Shown: in pieces, positions 1 through 7,000 of the stretch
Layout: every line of letters starts with the position of its first letter
How positions within the stretch are numbered: position 1 is the stretch's first letter
NCBI GenBank assembly: GCA_030428825.1
Contig: JAUIEL010000368.1
Span: 1 to 7,159 of the forward strand
Length of the DNA: 7,159 nucleotides
Reading direction: 5' to 3'
From: a bacterium
GTDB taxonomy: Bacteria; Planctomycetota; B15-G4; JADJEK01
The notes under the pieces: generated by a model
Seen by the model: the letters and a program-made list of their open reading frames with translations, nothing else
Databases searched by the model: none
Told to the model about the DNA's origin: nothing
Translations under genes and position numbers: made by a program

Positions 1-1140
1 TCGGACGAGGTCCTCTACCTGGCCGACGGGCCGCACGGGGTGACGGCGTGGAAGCTGGTCGACGACCGCGGCTTCCCCGTCGACGACCTCCACGTCGTCG
101 GCAACACGGTCCAGGACGAGTACCCCGTCGACGTGGACGGCACGACCGTCTACCCGGCGACGCACGCGTACGGCGTGGTGTTCGATCCGATCACCGACTC
201 GGCGTTGACGCTCTGCCAGGGCGTCGGCCTCCGGCGCGTCCCGGTCGCCGACGTCGAGGCGGGTCTCGCGTCGCGAAGGGACCCGCTGCTGCTCCGGCCG
301 CAGCCGACGGACATCTTCGAGCACAACGGCGCGTACGGAAAGATCAAGGCGACGCCGAAGCAGGATCACGCGTACGACGTGGCGCTCGACGGCGACCTCG
401 CGTTCGTCGCCGACGGCGGCAACGGCCTGACGATCTACGACCTGACCAAGGACCCGACCGATCTGGAGAGCGGGTTCTTCGTGTCGAACCTCGGCGGCGC
501 GACGAAGGAGAAGCCGCTCCTCGGACGGTCGACCGGCATCGCGCTCTGGACGAGCCCGCGCGGCGGGAAGTTCGCGTTCCTGGCCGCCGGCCCGTACGGC
601 GTCGGCGTCGTCGACGTGAACGACCCGTCCGCCCCGACGCTCGTCAAGGTGTTCGAGCCGATCAAGTACGAGGATCGGAAGGTCGGGAAGGCGGACGGCC
701 GCTGCGTCGACGTCCTCGTGAGGGGCGCGCACGCGTACTTCACGTACGACGGATTCGGCGTCCTCTGCTACGAGCTCGAAGACCTCACGCTGCCGCTCCC
801 GGACGGCGTCGACCCGACGAAGGTCTGGAAGGTCCAGAACGGCGTCGTCCAGTACGACCACCGACCCGTCGCGGTCGCCGAGTTCCGGCTGCGCGAGGTC
901 GAGGAGTACGCGGACTGGGGCGGCGGGGCGCTGAACATGGCGCACACCGACGTCGGCGGCGAGCTGAAGCTGTACGTCGCGTACGGCGTCGCGGGCGTCG
1001 TCGCGCTCGACTGGACGGTGCCGACCGCGCCGGTCCTGCTCGACGTGCTCCCGACGATCGGCGAGTGCTCGGCGGTCGCGCTCTCGAACGGCCGGCTCTA
1101 CGCGGCGGACAACTTCGGCGGGCTCGTCTTCTTCAAGTGA
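1..1140 (+). CDS. LVIVD-repeat beta-propeller protein (5' partial)
   Basis: The reading frame is open from base 1 and ends at TGA 1138-1140, giving 379 visible residues; the true start lies before the window. A GTG at base 40 is in frame but is inside a repeat, so it is not a likely start. The protein is built of repeats of the LVIVD type: a hydrophobic strand, a short Asp/Gly turn, then a G-[LV]-x-[IV]-x-D strand. Visible blades lie at about residues 4-21, 123-150 (FVADGGNGLTIYDL), 178-221 (PYGVGVVDVNDPSAPTL), 235-260, 310-352 and 355-379 (LYAADNFGGLVFF). About 100 residues between the first and second blades (roughly 22-122) do not follow the repeat. The family is usually exported or cell-surface and often of unknown function; a signal peptide cannot be checked here. 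No CxxCH haem motif is present in the visible part. Fold confidence is good; function is unknown. Confidence 0.8.
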   Translation, partial: SDEVLYLADGPHGVTAWKLVDDRGFPVDDLHVVGNTVQDEYPVDVDGTTVYPATHAYGVVFDPITDSALTLCQGVGLRRVPVADVEAGLASRRDPLLLRPQPTDIFEHNGAYGKIKATPKQDHAYDVALDGDLAFVADGGNGLTIYDLTKDPTDLESGFFVSNLGGATKEKPLLGRSTGIALWTSPRGGKFAFLAAGPYGVGVVDVNDPSAPTLVKVFEPIKYEDRKVGKADGRCVDVLVRGAHAYFTYDGFGVLCYELEDLTLPLPDGVDPTKVWKVQNGVVQYDHRPVAVAEFRLREVEEYADWGGGALNMAHTDVGGELKLYVAYGVAGVVALDWTVPTAPVLLDVLPTIGECSAVALSNGRLYAADNFGGLVFFK

Positions 1141-1149
1141 GCCCGTCCC

Positions 1150-1179
1150 CGGGGCGCGCCGCCTCGCGGGCGCGCCCCG
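1150..1179 (+). terminator. Hairpin just after the LVIVD gene, terminator candidate
   Basis: A perfect 11-bp inverted repeat (1150-1160 with 1169-1179, core GGGGCGCGCC/GGCGCGCCCC) has an 8-base loop. It starts nine bases after the stop codon of the upstream plus-strand gene. No T-run follows, so it is not a textbook intrinsic terminator on either strand. Its position between convergent genes and its all-G/C stem support a termination or mRNA 3'-end role, which is inference. Confidence 0.5.
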
Positions 1180-1202
1180 CCCTCGGCCGCATCCCCCTCG
1201 GC

Positions 1203-1240
1203 CCCGGTCCTCCCCGCCTCACGGGAAGAGGAGGACCGGG
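1203..1240 (-). terminator. Hairpin over the 3' end of the secreted-protein gene
   Basis: A perfect 11-bp inverted repeat (1203-1213, CCCGGTCCTCC, with 1230-1240, GGAGGACCGGG) encloses a 16-base loop. The loop contains the minus-strand stop codon (TGA, complement of 1219-1221), so one arm encodes the last codons of the gene and the other lies in its 3' flank. There is no T-run. It may act in termination or transcript protection for the minus-strand gene; this is inferred from position only. Confidence 0.4.
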
Positions 1241-2622
1241 TAGCCGTTCGTCAGCTTGTGCCCGCCGTCGGCCGTCGGCTCGAGGAACGTGTTCGTCGGG
1301 TCGACGTTGAGGTTCCAGAAGAAGAGCTCCATGCCCGGCAGGGACGGGTGGGGCGGGAGCGGGAGCGGGAACCCGCCGACGTTCCCGCCCGCGTTCGAGC
1401 CGCCGTTCTGCGCCGGGGTGGGGAAGTACGGGAGGTTGTTCCCGCCCGGGATCGTCGCGTGATTCGTCGAGTAGATCCAGAGCAGGTTCCAGAGGAGGGT
1501 GACCGCGACCGCGTCGAACTTGCCGACCGAGCGGGGGAACGTGGGGATCCCGAAGTCGAGCACCGGGCCGCCGGGCCCCCCGGTCGGGAGCCGCTGGAAG
1601 GTCGCGCTCCGGTTCGAGCACGTCCCGGTCGCCGTCGCCGTCGGGTCGAAGCCGGCGAGGTTCGCGACGGCGAGCCGGTTCGAGGGACCGCGCTCGTCGT
1701 AGACGTTGAACGCGAGGAACTCCGACCCGATCGAGGCCGACCCGAGGCCGGTCCCGCCCGTCCCGGTGATCGAGATCGTCCGCGTCCCCGATCCGGCGTC
1801 GAATCCGGGCGAGAAGCCCTGGAGGACGTCGTGGGCGTTCAGGCTCGACGGGCCGGGCCCCAGCGACGTGATCGCCGCGCTCAGGGTCGCGTCCCGCGTC
1901 CCGAACCCGAGCGCCCACTCGAACGGCGCCTGATACGCCAGCGCGGCGCCGGTCCCCGACAGGAGGAACGAGTACCCCGAGCAGAGGTTCCGCTCGTCGA
2001 ACGAGCCGGTCCAGTACTGCATCGTCCCCGGTCCGAACTGGTTCGGGTCGTCCTGGACCCACAGGACGAGGCTCTCCCCGGTCGGGACGTCGATGGTCTG
2101 ACCGGAGATCAGGAGGAAGTTGACCGCGATGAAGGCGAAGACCGCCGACGACGGGTTGAAGATCGTGGCTCCCGCCACGCCGCCGAGCAGGTTCACCGGA
2201 GCCGGCCCCGCGTTCCCCGAAAGCGGTCCGGCGACGATCGACCCGAACCCCGCCACCGAGAAGACGCCGAAGTTCGTCCCGCCGGCGCTCGTCAGGAACC
2301 GGCACTTCCCGGTCGAGCTCGAGAGGGCGATCGTCGGGAAGGCGAGGGTCGACCAGGCGGAGCCGGTGACGCAGAAGTGGACCGCGCAGACCTTGGTCGC
2401 GTACGTACCGGCCTGCGGACCGGTCAGGGAGATCGTCGGCGCGTGGAGCATGTCCGCCGGGAAGCAGCGCCAGATCCCCGTGAACTTCCCGGCCGGCGGC
2501 GTCTTCCCGAAGAAGTAGTCGATCCCGTTCGTGAGGTGGACGTAGTTCGAGCCGTTCCCGGCGGACGCCGAGGGGGCGGCGAGGGCGACGACGAAGAGCG
2601 CGGACGCGAGGGTTCGAGGCAT
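1219..2622 (-). CDS. Secreted protein of unknown family, 467 residues
   Basis: The ATG at 2622 is preceded by a strong GGAGGAG Shine-Dalgarno, and the first 21-22 residues form a classic Sec signal peptide: MPRT, a hydrophobic core LASALFVVALAAP, then a small-residue cleavage site near SASA|GNGS. The mature protein is rich in Gly, Ser, Thr, Pro and Ala, with short predicted beta strands, and has six cysteines (residues 53, 79, 84, 107, 214 and 335) that could form disulphides outside the cytoplasm. There is one more hydrophobic stretch at about 158-174; it contains an Asn and reads more like a beta segment than a membrane helix. I see no LPxTG, lipobox, PEP-CTERM tail or catalytic motif. The C terminus (about 405-467) is Gly/Pro-rich and ends in VLLFP. 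I do not recognise the family. It lies downstream of the antiporter gene on the same strand but has a 99-base gap and its own binding site. A surface or envelope role is the most that can be inferred. Confidence 0.85.
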   Translation of the reverse strand: MPRTLASALFVVALAAPSASAGNGSNYVHLTNGIDYFFGKTPPAGKFTGIWRCFPADMLHAPTISLTGPQAGTYATKVCAVHFCVTGSAWSTLAFPTIALSSSTGKCRFLTSAGGTNFGVFSVAGFGSIVAGPLSGNAGPAPVNLLGGVAGATIFNPSSAVFAFIAVNFLLISGQTIDVPTGESLVLWVQDDPNQFGPGTMQYWTGSFDERNLCSGYSFLLSGTGAALAYQAPFEWALGFGTRDATLSAAITSLGPGPSSLNAHDVLQGFSPGFDAGSGTRTISITGTGGTGLGSASIGSEFLAFNVYDERGPSNRLAVANLAGFDPTATATGTCSNRSATFQRLPTGGPGGPVLDFGIPTFPRSVGKFDAVAVTLLWNLLWIYSTNHATIPGGNNLPYFPTPAQNGGSNAGGNVGGFPLPLPPHPSLPGMELFFWNLNVDPTNTFLEPTADGGHKLTNGYPVLLFP

Positions 2623-2630
2623 GGCGAGGG

Positions 2631-2637
2631 CTCCTCC
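2631..2637 (-). promoter_or_regulatory. Strong ribosome binding site of the secreted-protein gene
   Basis: On the minus strand the bases before the ATG at 2622 read TACGGAGGAGCCCTCGCC. GGAGGAG is a near-perfect Shine-Dalgarno with an 8-base spacer, and it fixes the start together with the signal peptide. It is the best binding site in the window, which suggests the protein is well translated. Confidence 0.8.
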
Positions 2638-2721
2638 GTACCTCTCGAACGGAACGGTCGGCCGTCGCGGTCGGGGATTCTCGGTTCGGCCGTCGATGAG
2701 CCCCCCGGTCGTGTCGGGCCC

Positions 2722-3951
2722 TCAGCCGCGCTCGGGCGCCGCCCCTCCCGGCTTCGGCCGTCGCGGCGGCCGGCGCAGGAACGGCCCGACCGCCAGCGGC
2801 GCGAGGACGCACGTCCCGAGCACGACGACCGCCATCCCGGCGTACAGCTCCGGCGGCACGACCGCCGGGCCGAGCCGTCGCCCCTCCTCCATCACGATCA
2901 TCGCGATCTCCGCCCGCGGGACGAGGCTCCCCGCGATCAGCCACGCCCCCCGGGGCGAGGTCTGGGAGAGCGCCGGCAGCCCGCCGCCGAGCAGCTTCCC
3001 CAGGACGGCGGCGACGAGCAGGACGAGCCCGACCGCCGGCGCCGAGGCGAGCGCGTCGACCCGGACGTGCAGGCCGACGCCGACGAAGAAGAACGGCACG
3101 AACAGCCGGTCGATCAGGTCGAGCGCGGCGTCGAGCCGGACCGCCTCCGGGTCGCGGCTGTACGCGAGGCCGGCGAAGAACGCCCCGACGGCGAGGGAGA
3201 ACTGGAGCGCCGCCGCCCCCGAGGCGACGAGGAGCGCCCCGGCCGCGATCAGCAGGACCGCGTCCGCGCGGCTCCCGCGTCGGCGGAGGGTCCGCGCGAG
3301 GACCGGCTCGACCGTCTTCGAGAAGACGACGCACGCCGCCCCGAACACGAGGGCGGAGACCGCGAACGTGCCGAGCGCGCGGAGCAGCGCCGGCGCCGAC
3401 TCCCCGTCCCCGAGCAGCGCCGGCACGAGCGCGATCAGCATCGCGACGAGCGCGACCGAGGAGAGGTCGTCGAGCTCGGCGACGTCGAGCAGCAGGAGCC
3501 CGTCGTCCGACCGGGCCGCGCCGCGCTCGCGCCAGACCCCGATCGCGACGCCGACGCTCGTGGCGGAGCACGCGACCGCCGCGAACAGGCTCGGGACCAG
3601 CGCGAGGTCGAGGACGTAGCGGGTCGCGGCGTACGCGAGGACCGCGCTCAGCGCGACGTTCCCGGCCCAGATCGGCAGCGCCCGCCCGAGCTGGGCCCGC
3701 AGTCCGGACGGGTCGCTCTCCACGCCGACCCGGAACAGGAGGACGACGATGCCGACGTCCGCCAGGAGCTCGAACCCCGCGCGCGCGTCGTCGGTCAGGG
3801 CGCCCAGCGGCTCGGCGATCGCGGCGACCAGGACGCCGATCAGGAGGTATCCGGCGATCGGCGGGACGAGCGAACGCCGGAGCCGCCGGCGGACGAGCAC
3901 CGTCGAGGCCAGCACGACGCCGATCAGGAAGACACCGATCGCGGATTCCAC
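2722..3951 (-). CDS. CPA2-family cation:proton antiporter (Na+/H+ exchanger domain)
   Basis: This is an inner-membrane antiporter of about 409 residues with some 12-13 hydrophobic helices covering nearly the whole chain, matching the Na+/H+ exchanger fold (PF00999). Visible CPA2 landmarks are LLFRVGVESDP (71-81, the usual LLFLxGLE segment), SATSVGVA (129-136) in the first unwound helix, Asp161-Asp162 in AELDDLSS (the ion-binding pair, equivalent to Asp156-Asp157 of Thermus NapA), PFFFVGVGL (286-294), Lys319 in VLGKLLGG (probable equivalent of the NapA helix-10 lysine) and VPRAEIAMI (344-352, usually PRGE). There is no C-terminal TrkA-N/RCK domain, unlike KefB/KefC; the chain ends in a short basic Pro/Arg tail. 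The Asp-Asp pair and lysine fit an electrogenic Na+(or K+)/H+ exchanger, but the ion cannot be read from sequence. I chose GTG 3951 because the first helix begins right after it; no good Shine-Dalgarno precedes it. An in-frame TTG at 3987 would add 12 residues. The frame is open further upstream, to 4287, but those codons are Arg/Ser-rich and lie antisense to the next gene. Confidence 0.88.
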   Translation of the reverse strand: MESAIGVFLIGVVLASTVLVRRRLRRSLVPPIAGYLLIGVLVAAIAEPLGALTDDARAGFELLADVGIVVLLFRVGVESDPSGLRAQLGRALPIWAGNVALSAVLAYAATRYVLDLALVPSLFAAVACSATSVGVAIGVWRERGAARSDDGLLLLDVAELDDLSSVALVAMLIALVPALLGDGESAPALLRALGTFAVSALVFGAACVVFSKTVEPVLARTLRRRGSRADAVLLIAAGALLVASGAAALQFSLAVGAFFAGLAYSRDPEAVRLDAALDLIDRLFVPFFFVGVGLHVRVDALASAPAVGLVLLVAAVLGKLLGGGLPALSQTSPRGAWLIAGSLVPRAEIAMIVMEEGRRLGPAVVPPELYAGMAVVVLGTCVLAPLAVGPFLRRPPRRPKPGGAAPERG

Positions 3952-4069
3952 CCCGCCGAGCGAACCGACCCGCCCCCCGCGAATCAATCGGTTCCCGTCG
4001 TCTCCGTCCCCTCGACGCCCCGCCGGGCATCGGCCAGAATGCCGTCTCCGCCTCGTGAGGAGAGTCGCC
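3952..4069. promoter_or_regulatory. Divergent intergenic region between antiporter and SHMT-GcvT gene
   Basis: These 118 bases separate the starts of two divergent genes, so promoters for both should lie here or just inside the flanking genes. The only AT-rich patch is around 3981-3995 (GAATCAATCGGTTCC, with a tandem AATC), set in nearly pure G/C sequence; a second lies at 4036-4041 (AGAATG). A short 5-bp inverted repeat is present (4026-4030, GGCAT, with 4039-4043, ATGCC). I cannot identify a convincing -35/-10 pair, and I see no glycine riboswitch, although such elements often control glycine cleavage genes in other bacteria. Confidence 0.5.
4057..4064 (+). promoter_or_regulatory. Ribosome binding site that sets the SHMT-GcvT start
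   Basis: GAGGAGAG ends five bases before the GTG at 4070 and includes GGAG at 4059-4062. Another in-frame GTG at 4055 overlaps this site and has only pyrimidine-rich sequence before it, so 4070 is the better start. Confidence 0.75.
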
Positions 4070-7000
4070 GTGAGCAAGATCGAGACCCTTACCAAGGCCG
4101 CCGCCCCCGCGACGGCCGGCGCCCCCGGCGACTTCCTGTTCCGGACGCCCGCCGCCGCCGCCGACCCGACGATCCACCGGCTGGCCGAGGTCGAGGAGGA
4201 GCGCCAGCGCCGGAAGCTGATCCTCATCGCGTCGGAGTCGGTCTGCCCCGAGCCGGTGCGCGAGATCCTCGGCTCGAGCTTCAACAACCTCTACGCCGAG
4301 GGGTATCCGTCGTGGCGCCTGACCGAGGCGGAGAACCGGCAGTGGGCCGACCTCGTCACGCACCTCGCCTACTTCCGTCGCTACTCCGACCTCCGCTACT
4401 ACCGCGGCTGCGAGTACGCCGACTTCGTCGAGTCGATCGCCCAGAAGCGGATCAAGGCGCTCTTCGCCACGGACCGGACGCCCGCCGACGCGATCTTCGC
4501 GAACGTCCAGCCGCTCTCCGGCGCCGCCGCCAACAACGCCGTCTACCAGGCGCTCGTTCCGCTGGGGGCGTCGGTGGTCGGGATGTCGCTGGTCGAGGGC
4601 GGCCACCTCACGCACGGCTCGCCGGCGAACCGGTCGGGGAAGGCGTACTCGGTCCACCATTACGGCGTCAGCCCGAAGACCGGGCGGATCGACTACGAAC
4701 AGATGGAGAAGCTCTGCCGGGAGCACCGCCCGAAGATGCTGATCGGAGGCGCGTCGGCGTACCCGTTCCACATCGACTGGGGCCGGATGCGCGCGATCGC
4801 CGACGAGGTCGGCGCGTTCCTGTTCGCGGACGTCGCGCACTACGCCGGGCTGATCGCGGGGAGGCAGTACCCGAACCCGATCGACGTCGCGGACGTCGTG
4901 TCGTTCACGACCCACAAGTCGCTCTGCGGGGCGCGCGGCGCGGTGATCCTGACCCGCGACCGCGCGCTGGCGAAGAAGGTCGACACCGCCGTCTTCCCGG
5001 GCGAGCAGGGCGGGCCGCACGTCGGGAACATCGCGGCGAAGGCGGTCGCGTTCCACCTCGCGGGGACGGAGACGTTCCGCGCGCTGATGGCGAACGTCGT
5101 CGAGAACTCGAAGGCGCTCGCGGCGGGGATCGAGAAGCGCGGCGTCCGCATCGCGTACGGCGGCACCGAGTCCCACCTCTGCCTCGTCGACCTCCGTTCG
5201 ATCGAGACGAGGACCGGGCGGCCGCTGACCGGCGAGATCGCGGGGCGGCTGCTCGACCTCGCGGGGATCGTCGTCAACAAGAACACCGTCCGCGGCGACC
5301 GGAGCGCGGTGCATCCGTCGGCGGTCCGCCTCGGTACGGTCTGGGTGTCGCAGCTCGGGTACGACGCGCGCGACATGGACCGGCTCGCCGAGCTGATCTC
5401 GACCGTCCTGACCGAGTCCCACCCGTTCCACTACATCGAGGGGGCGACGACCGTCGGCCGGGGGAAGATCGACCTCGACGTCTTCGACGGCGTCCGGCGG
5501 GGCGTCGACGAGCTGGTCGAGCGCCGGCTCGGTCCCGCGACCGCGCCGACGTCCGGCTACCCGCACTTCGACGTCGACGCGGCCGCCCCCGCGGCGCCGC
5601 CCGAGCCCGCCACGCCGCCCGCGGACGGCGCGGTCGTCGTCGGCGACCCCGGGCTCGGCGTGCTGGAGGTCGAGTCCGAGCGCGCCCACTACTTCATGCA
5701 GTCGGTCGGGACCGCGGACGTGTCGACGCTCCGGCCCGGCGACGCGACGCGGACCTTCCTCCTCGACCGGGACGGGCGGCGGATCGGCGACGTCCTCGTG
5801 CTGCGGATGGACGAGCGGCTCCCCGGTTGGCGCCGCTACCGGGTGATCACGCACCGGGCCGAGCACGCCCGGGTGCGTCGCTGGTTCCGGGCCCTCTCGG
5901 ACGGGTACGTCCTGTTCGACGACGAGGACGTCTTCCGGAAGCTCGAGGGGCCGGTCATGGTGTCGGACCTCGGCGAGGCGGAGCCGCACGCGGGGCGGGT
6001 CGGCGAGTTCGCGATCCGCTCGATCAACGAGGGGACGCCGCTGCGCGAGGCGCCGGAGCTCCGGCTCGAGGCGGTGGCGCTGCTCGGCGGCGGCGCGGCG
6101 GGCGCGTTCGACGCCGCGTTCCCGTCGCCGCTCGACGTCGGGCGGCACGCGATCGGTCGGATCGGCGAGGTCGAGGTCCAGGCGGTGCGGGAGGCGGACG
6201 GCGGGTACTTGCTCCTCGCGCCGGCGGCGTTGAAGGACGACGTCGTGCGGGCGCTCGGCGGCGCGGCGGACGGCGGCGACGAGGCGCACGTCCACGGCTG
6301 GCGGGCGGCGGAGAACATCCCCGCCGTCGCGAGCGACGTCGAGGCGTCGGACCTCCTCGCGGCACGCCCCGACCTGTTCGGCCGGGAGAAGGTCTACTTC
6401 GCCGGCGCCTCGCACCTGCCGGCGCCGGACGGGCCGGAGCGCCGGGCGTGGACCTTCGAGGCCGATCCGCTGCCGCTCCGCCGGACGCCGCTCTTCGACT
6501 GGCACCTCGAGCGGGCCGGGAAGACCGCGATCGTCCCGTTCGGCGGCTGGGAGATGCCGGTCCGCTACGGTTCGATCCTCGAGGAGCACGCGGCGGTCCG
6601 CGCGGGGGCGGGGCTGTTCGACGTGGCGCACATGGGGGTGCTGGAGGTCCGCGGCGACACGGCCCAGCGGTTCCTCGACGCGGTCACCACGAACTACGTC
6701 GGCTGGCTCCGCGACGGCGAGTGCCAGTACTCGTACCTGCTCGCGCCCGACGGGGAGTGCCTCGACGACATCCTCGTCTACCGCCGCGCGCACGACCGAC
6801 TCGTCGTCGTGGTGAACGCGGCGAACGCCGAGAAGGACCTCGCGTGGCTCCGCGCCGCGGCGTCCGGCGAGTTCCGGCTCGACGAGCGCCGCCCGTGGAT
6901 CCGCGCCGAGGGGCCGCCCGAGATCGTCGATCTCCGCGATCCGTCCCTCGGCGACGAACGTCGCGTCGACGTGGCGCTGCAGGGCCCGCGGTCGCTCGAG

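Noticed and set aside
48..1310. A 420-codon plus-strand frame over the LVIVD gene
   Set aside because: It is an Arg-rich +1 shadow of a gene with clear repeats and has no recognisable domain.
2658..2763. Three copies of TCGGCCGTCG (2658, 2686, 2754) near the gap between the minus-strand genes, considered as operator repeats
   Set aside because: The same 10-mer also occurs at 1268 inside a coding region, and spacing is irregular. Such words are frequent by chance in GC-rich DNA.
2621..3619. A 332-codon plus-strand frame opposite the antiporter
   Set aside because: Its Ser/Arg/Thr/Ala-rich composition is typical of an antisense shadow, while the opposite strand has membrane helices and the CPA2 motifs.
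3952..4287. N-terminal extension of the antiporter to an upstream ATG
   Set aside because: The extra 112 codons are Arg/Ser/Gly-rich, are unlike the family N terminus and overlap the SHMT coding region on the other strand.
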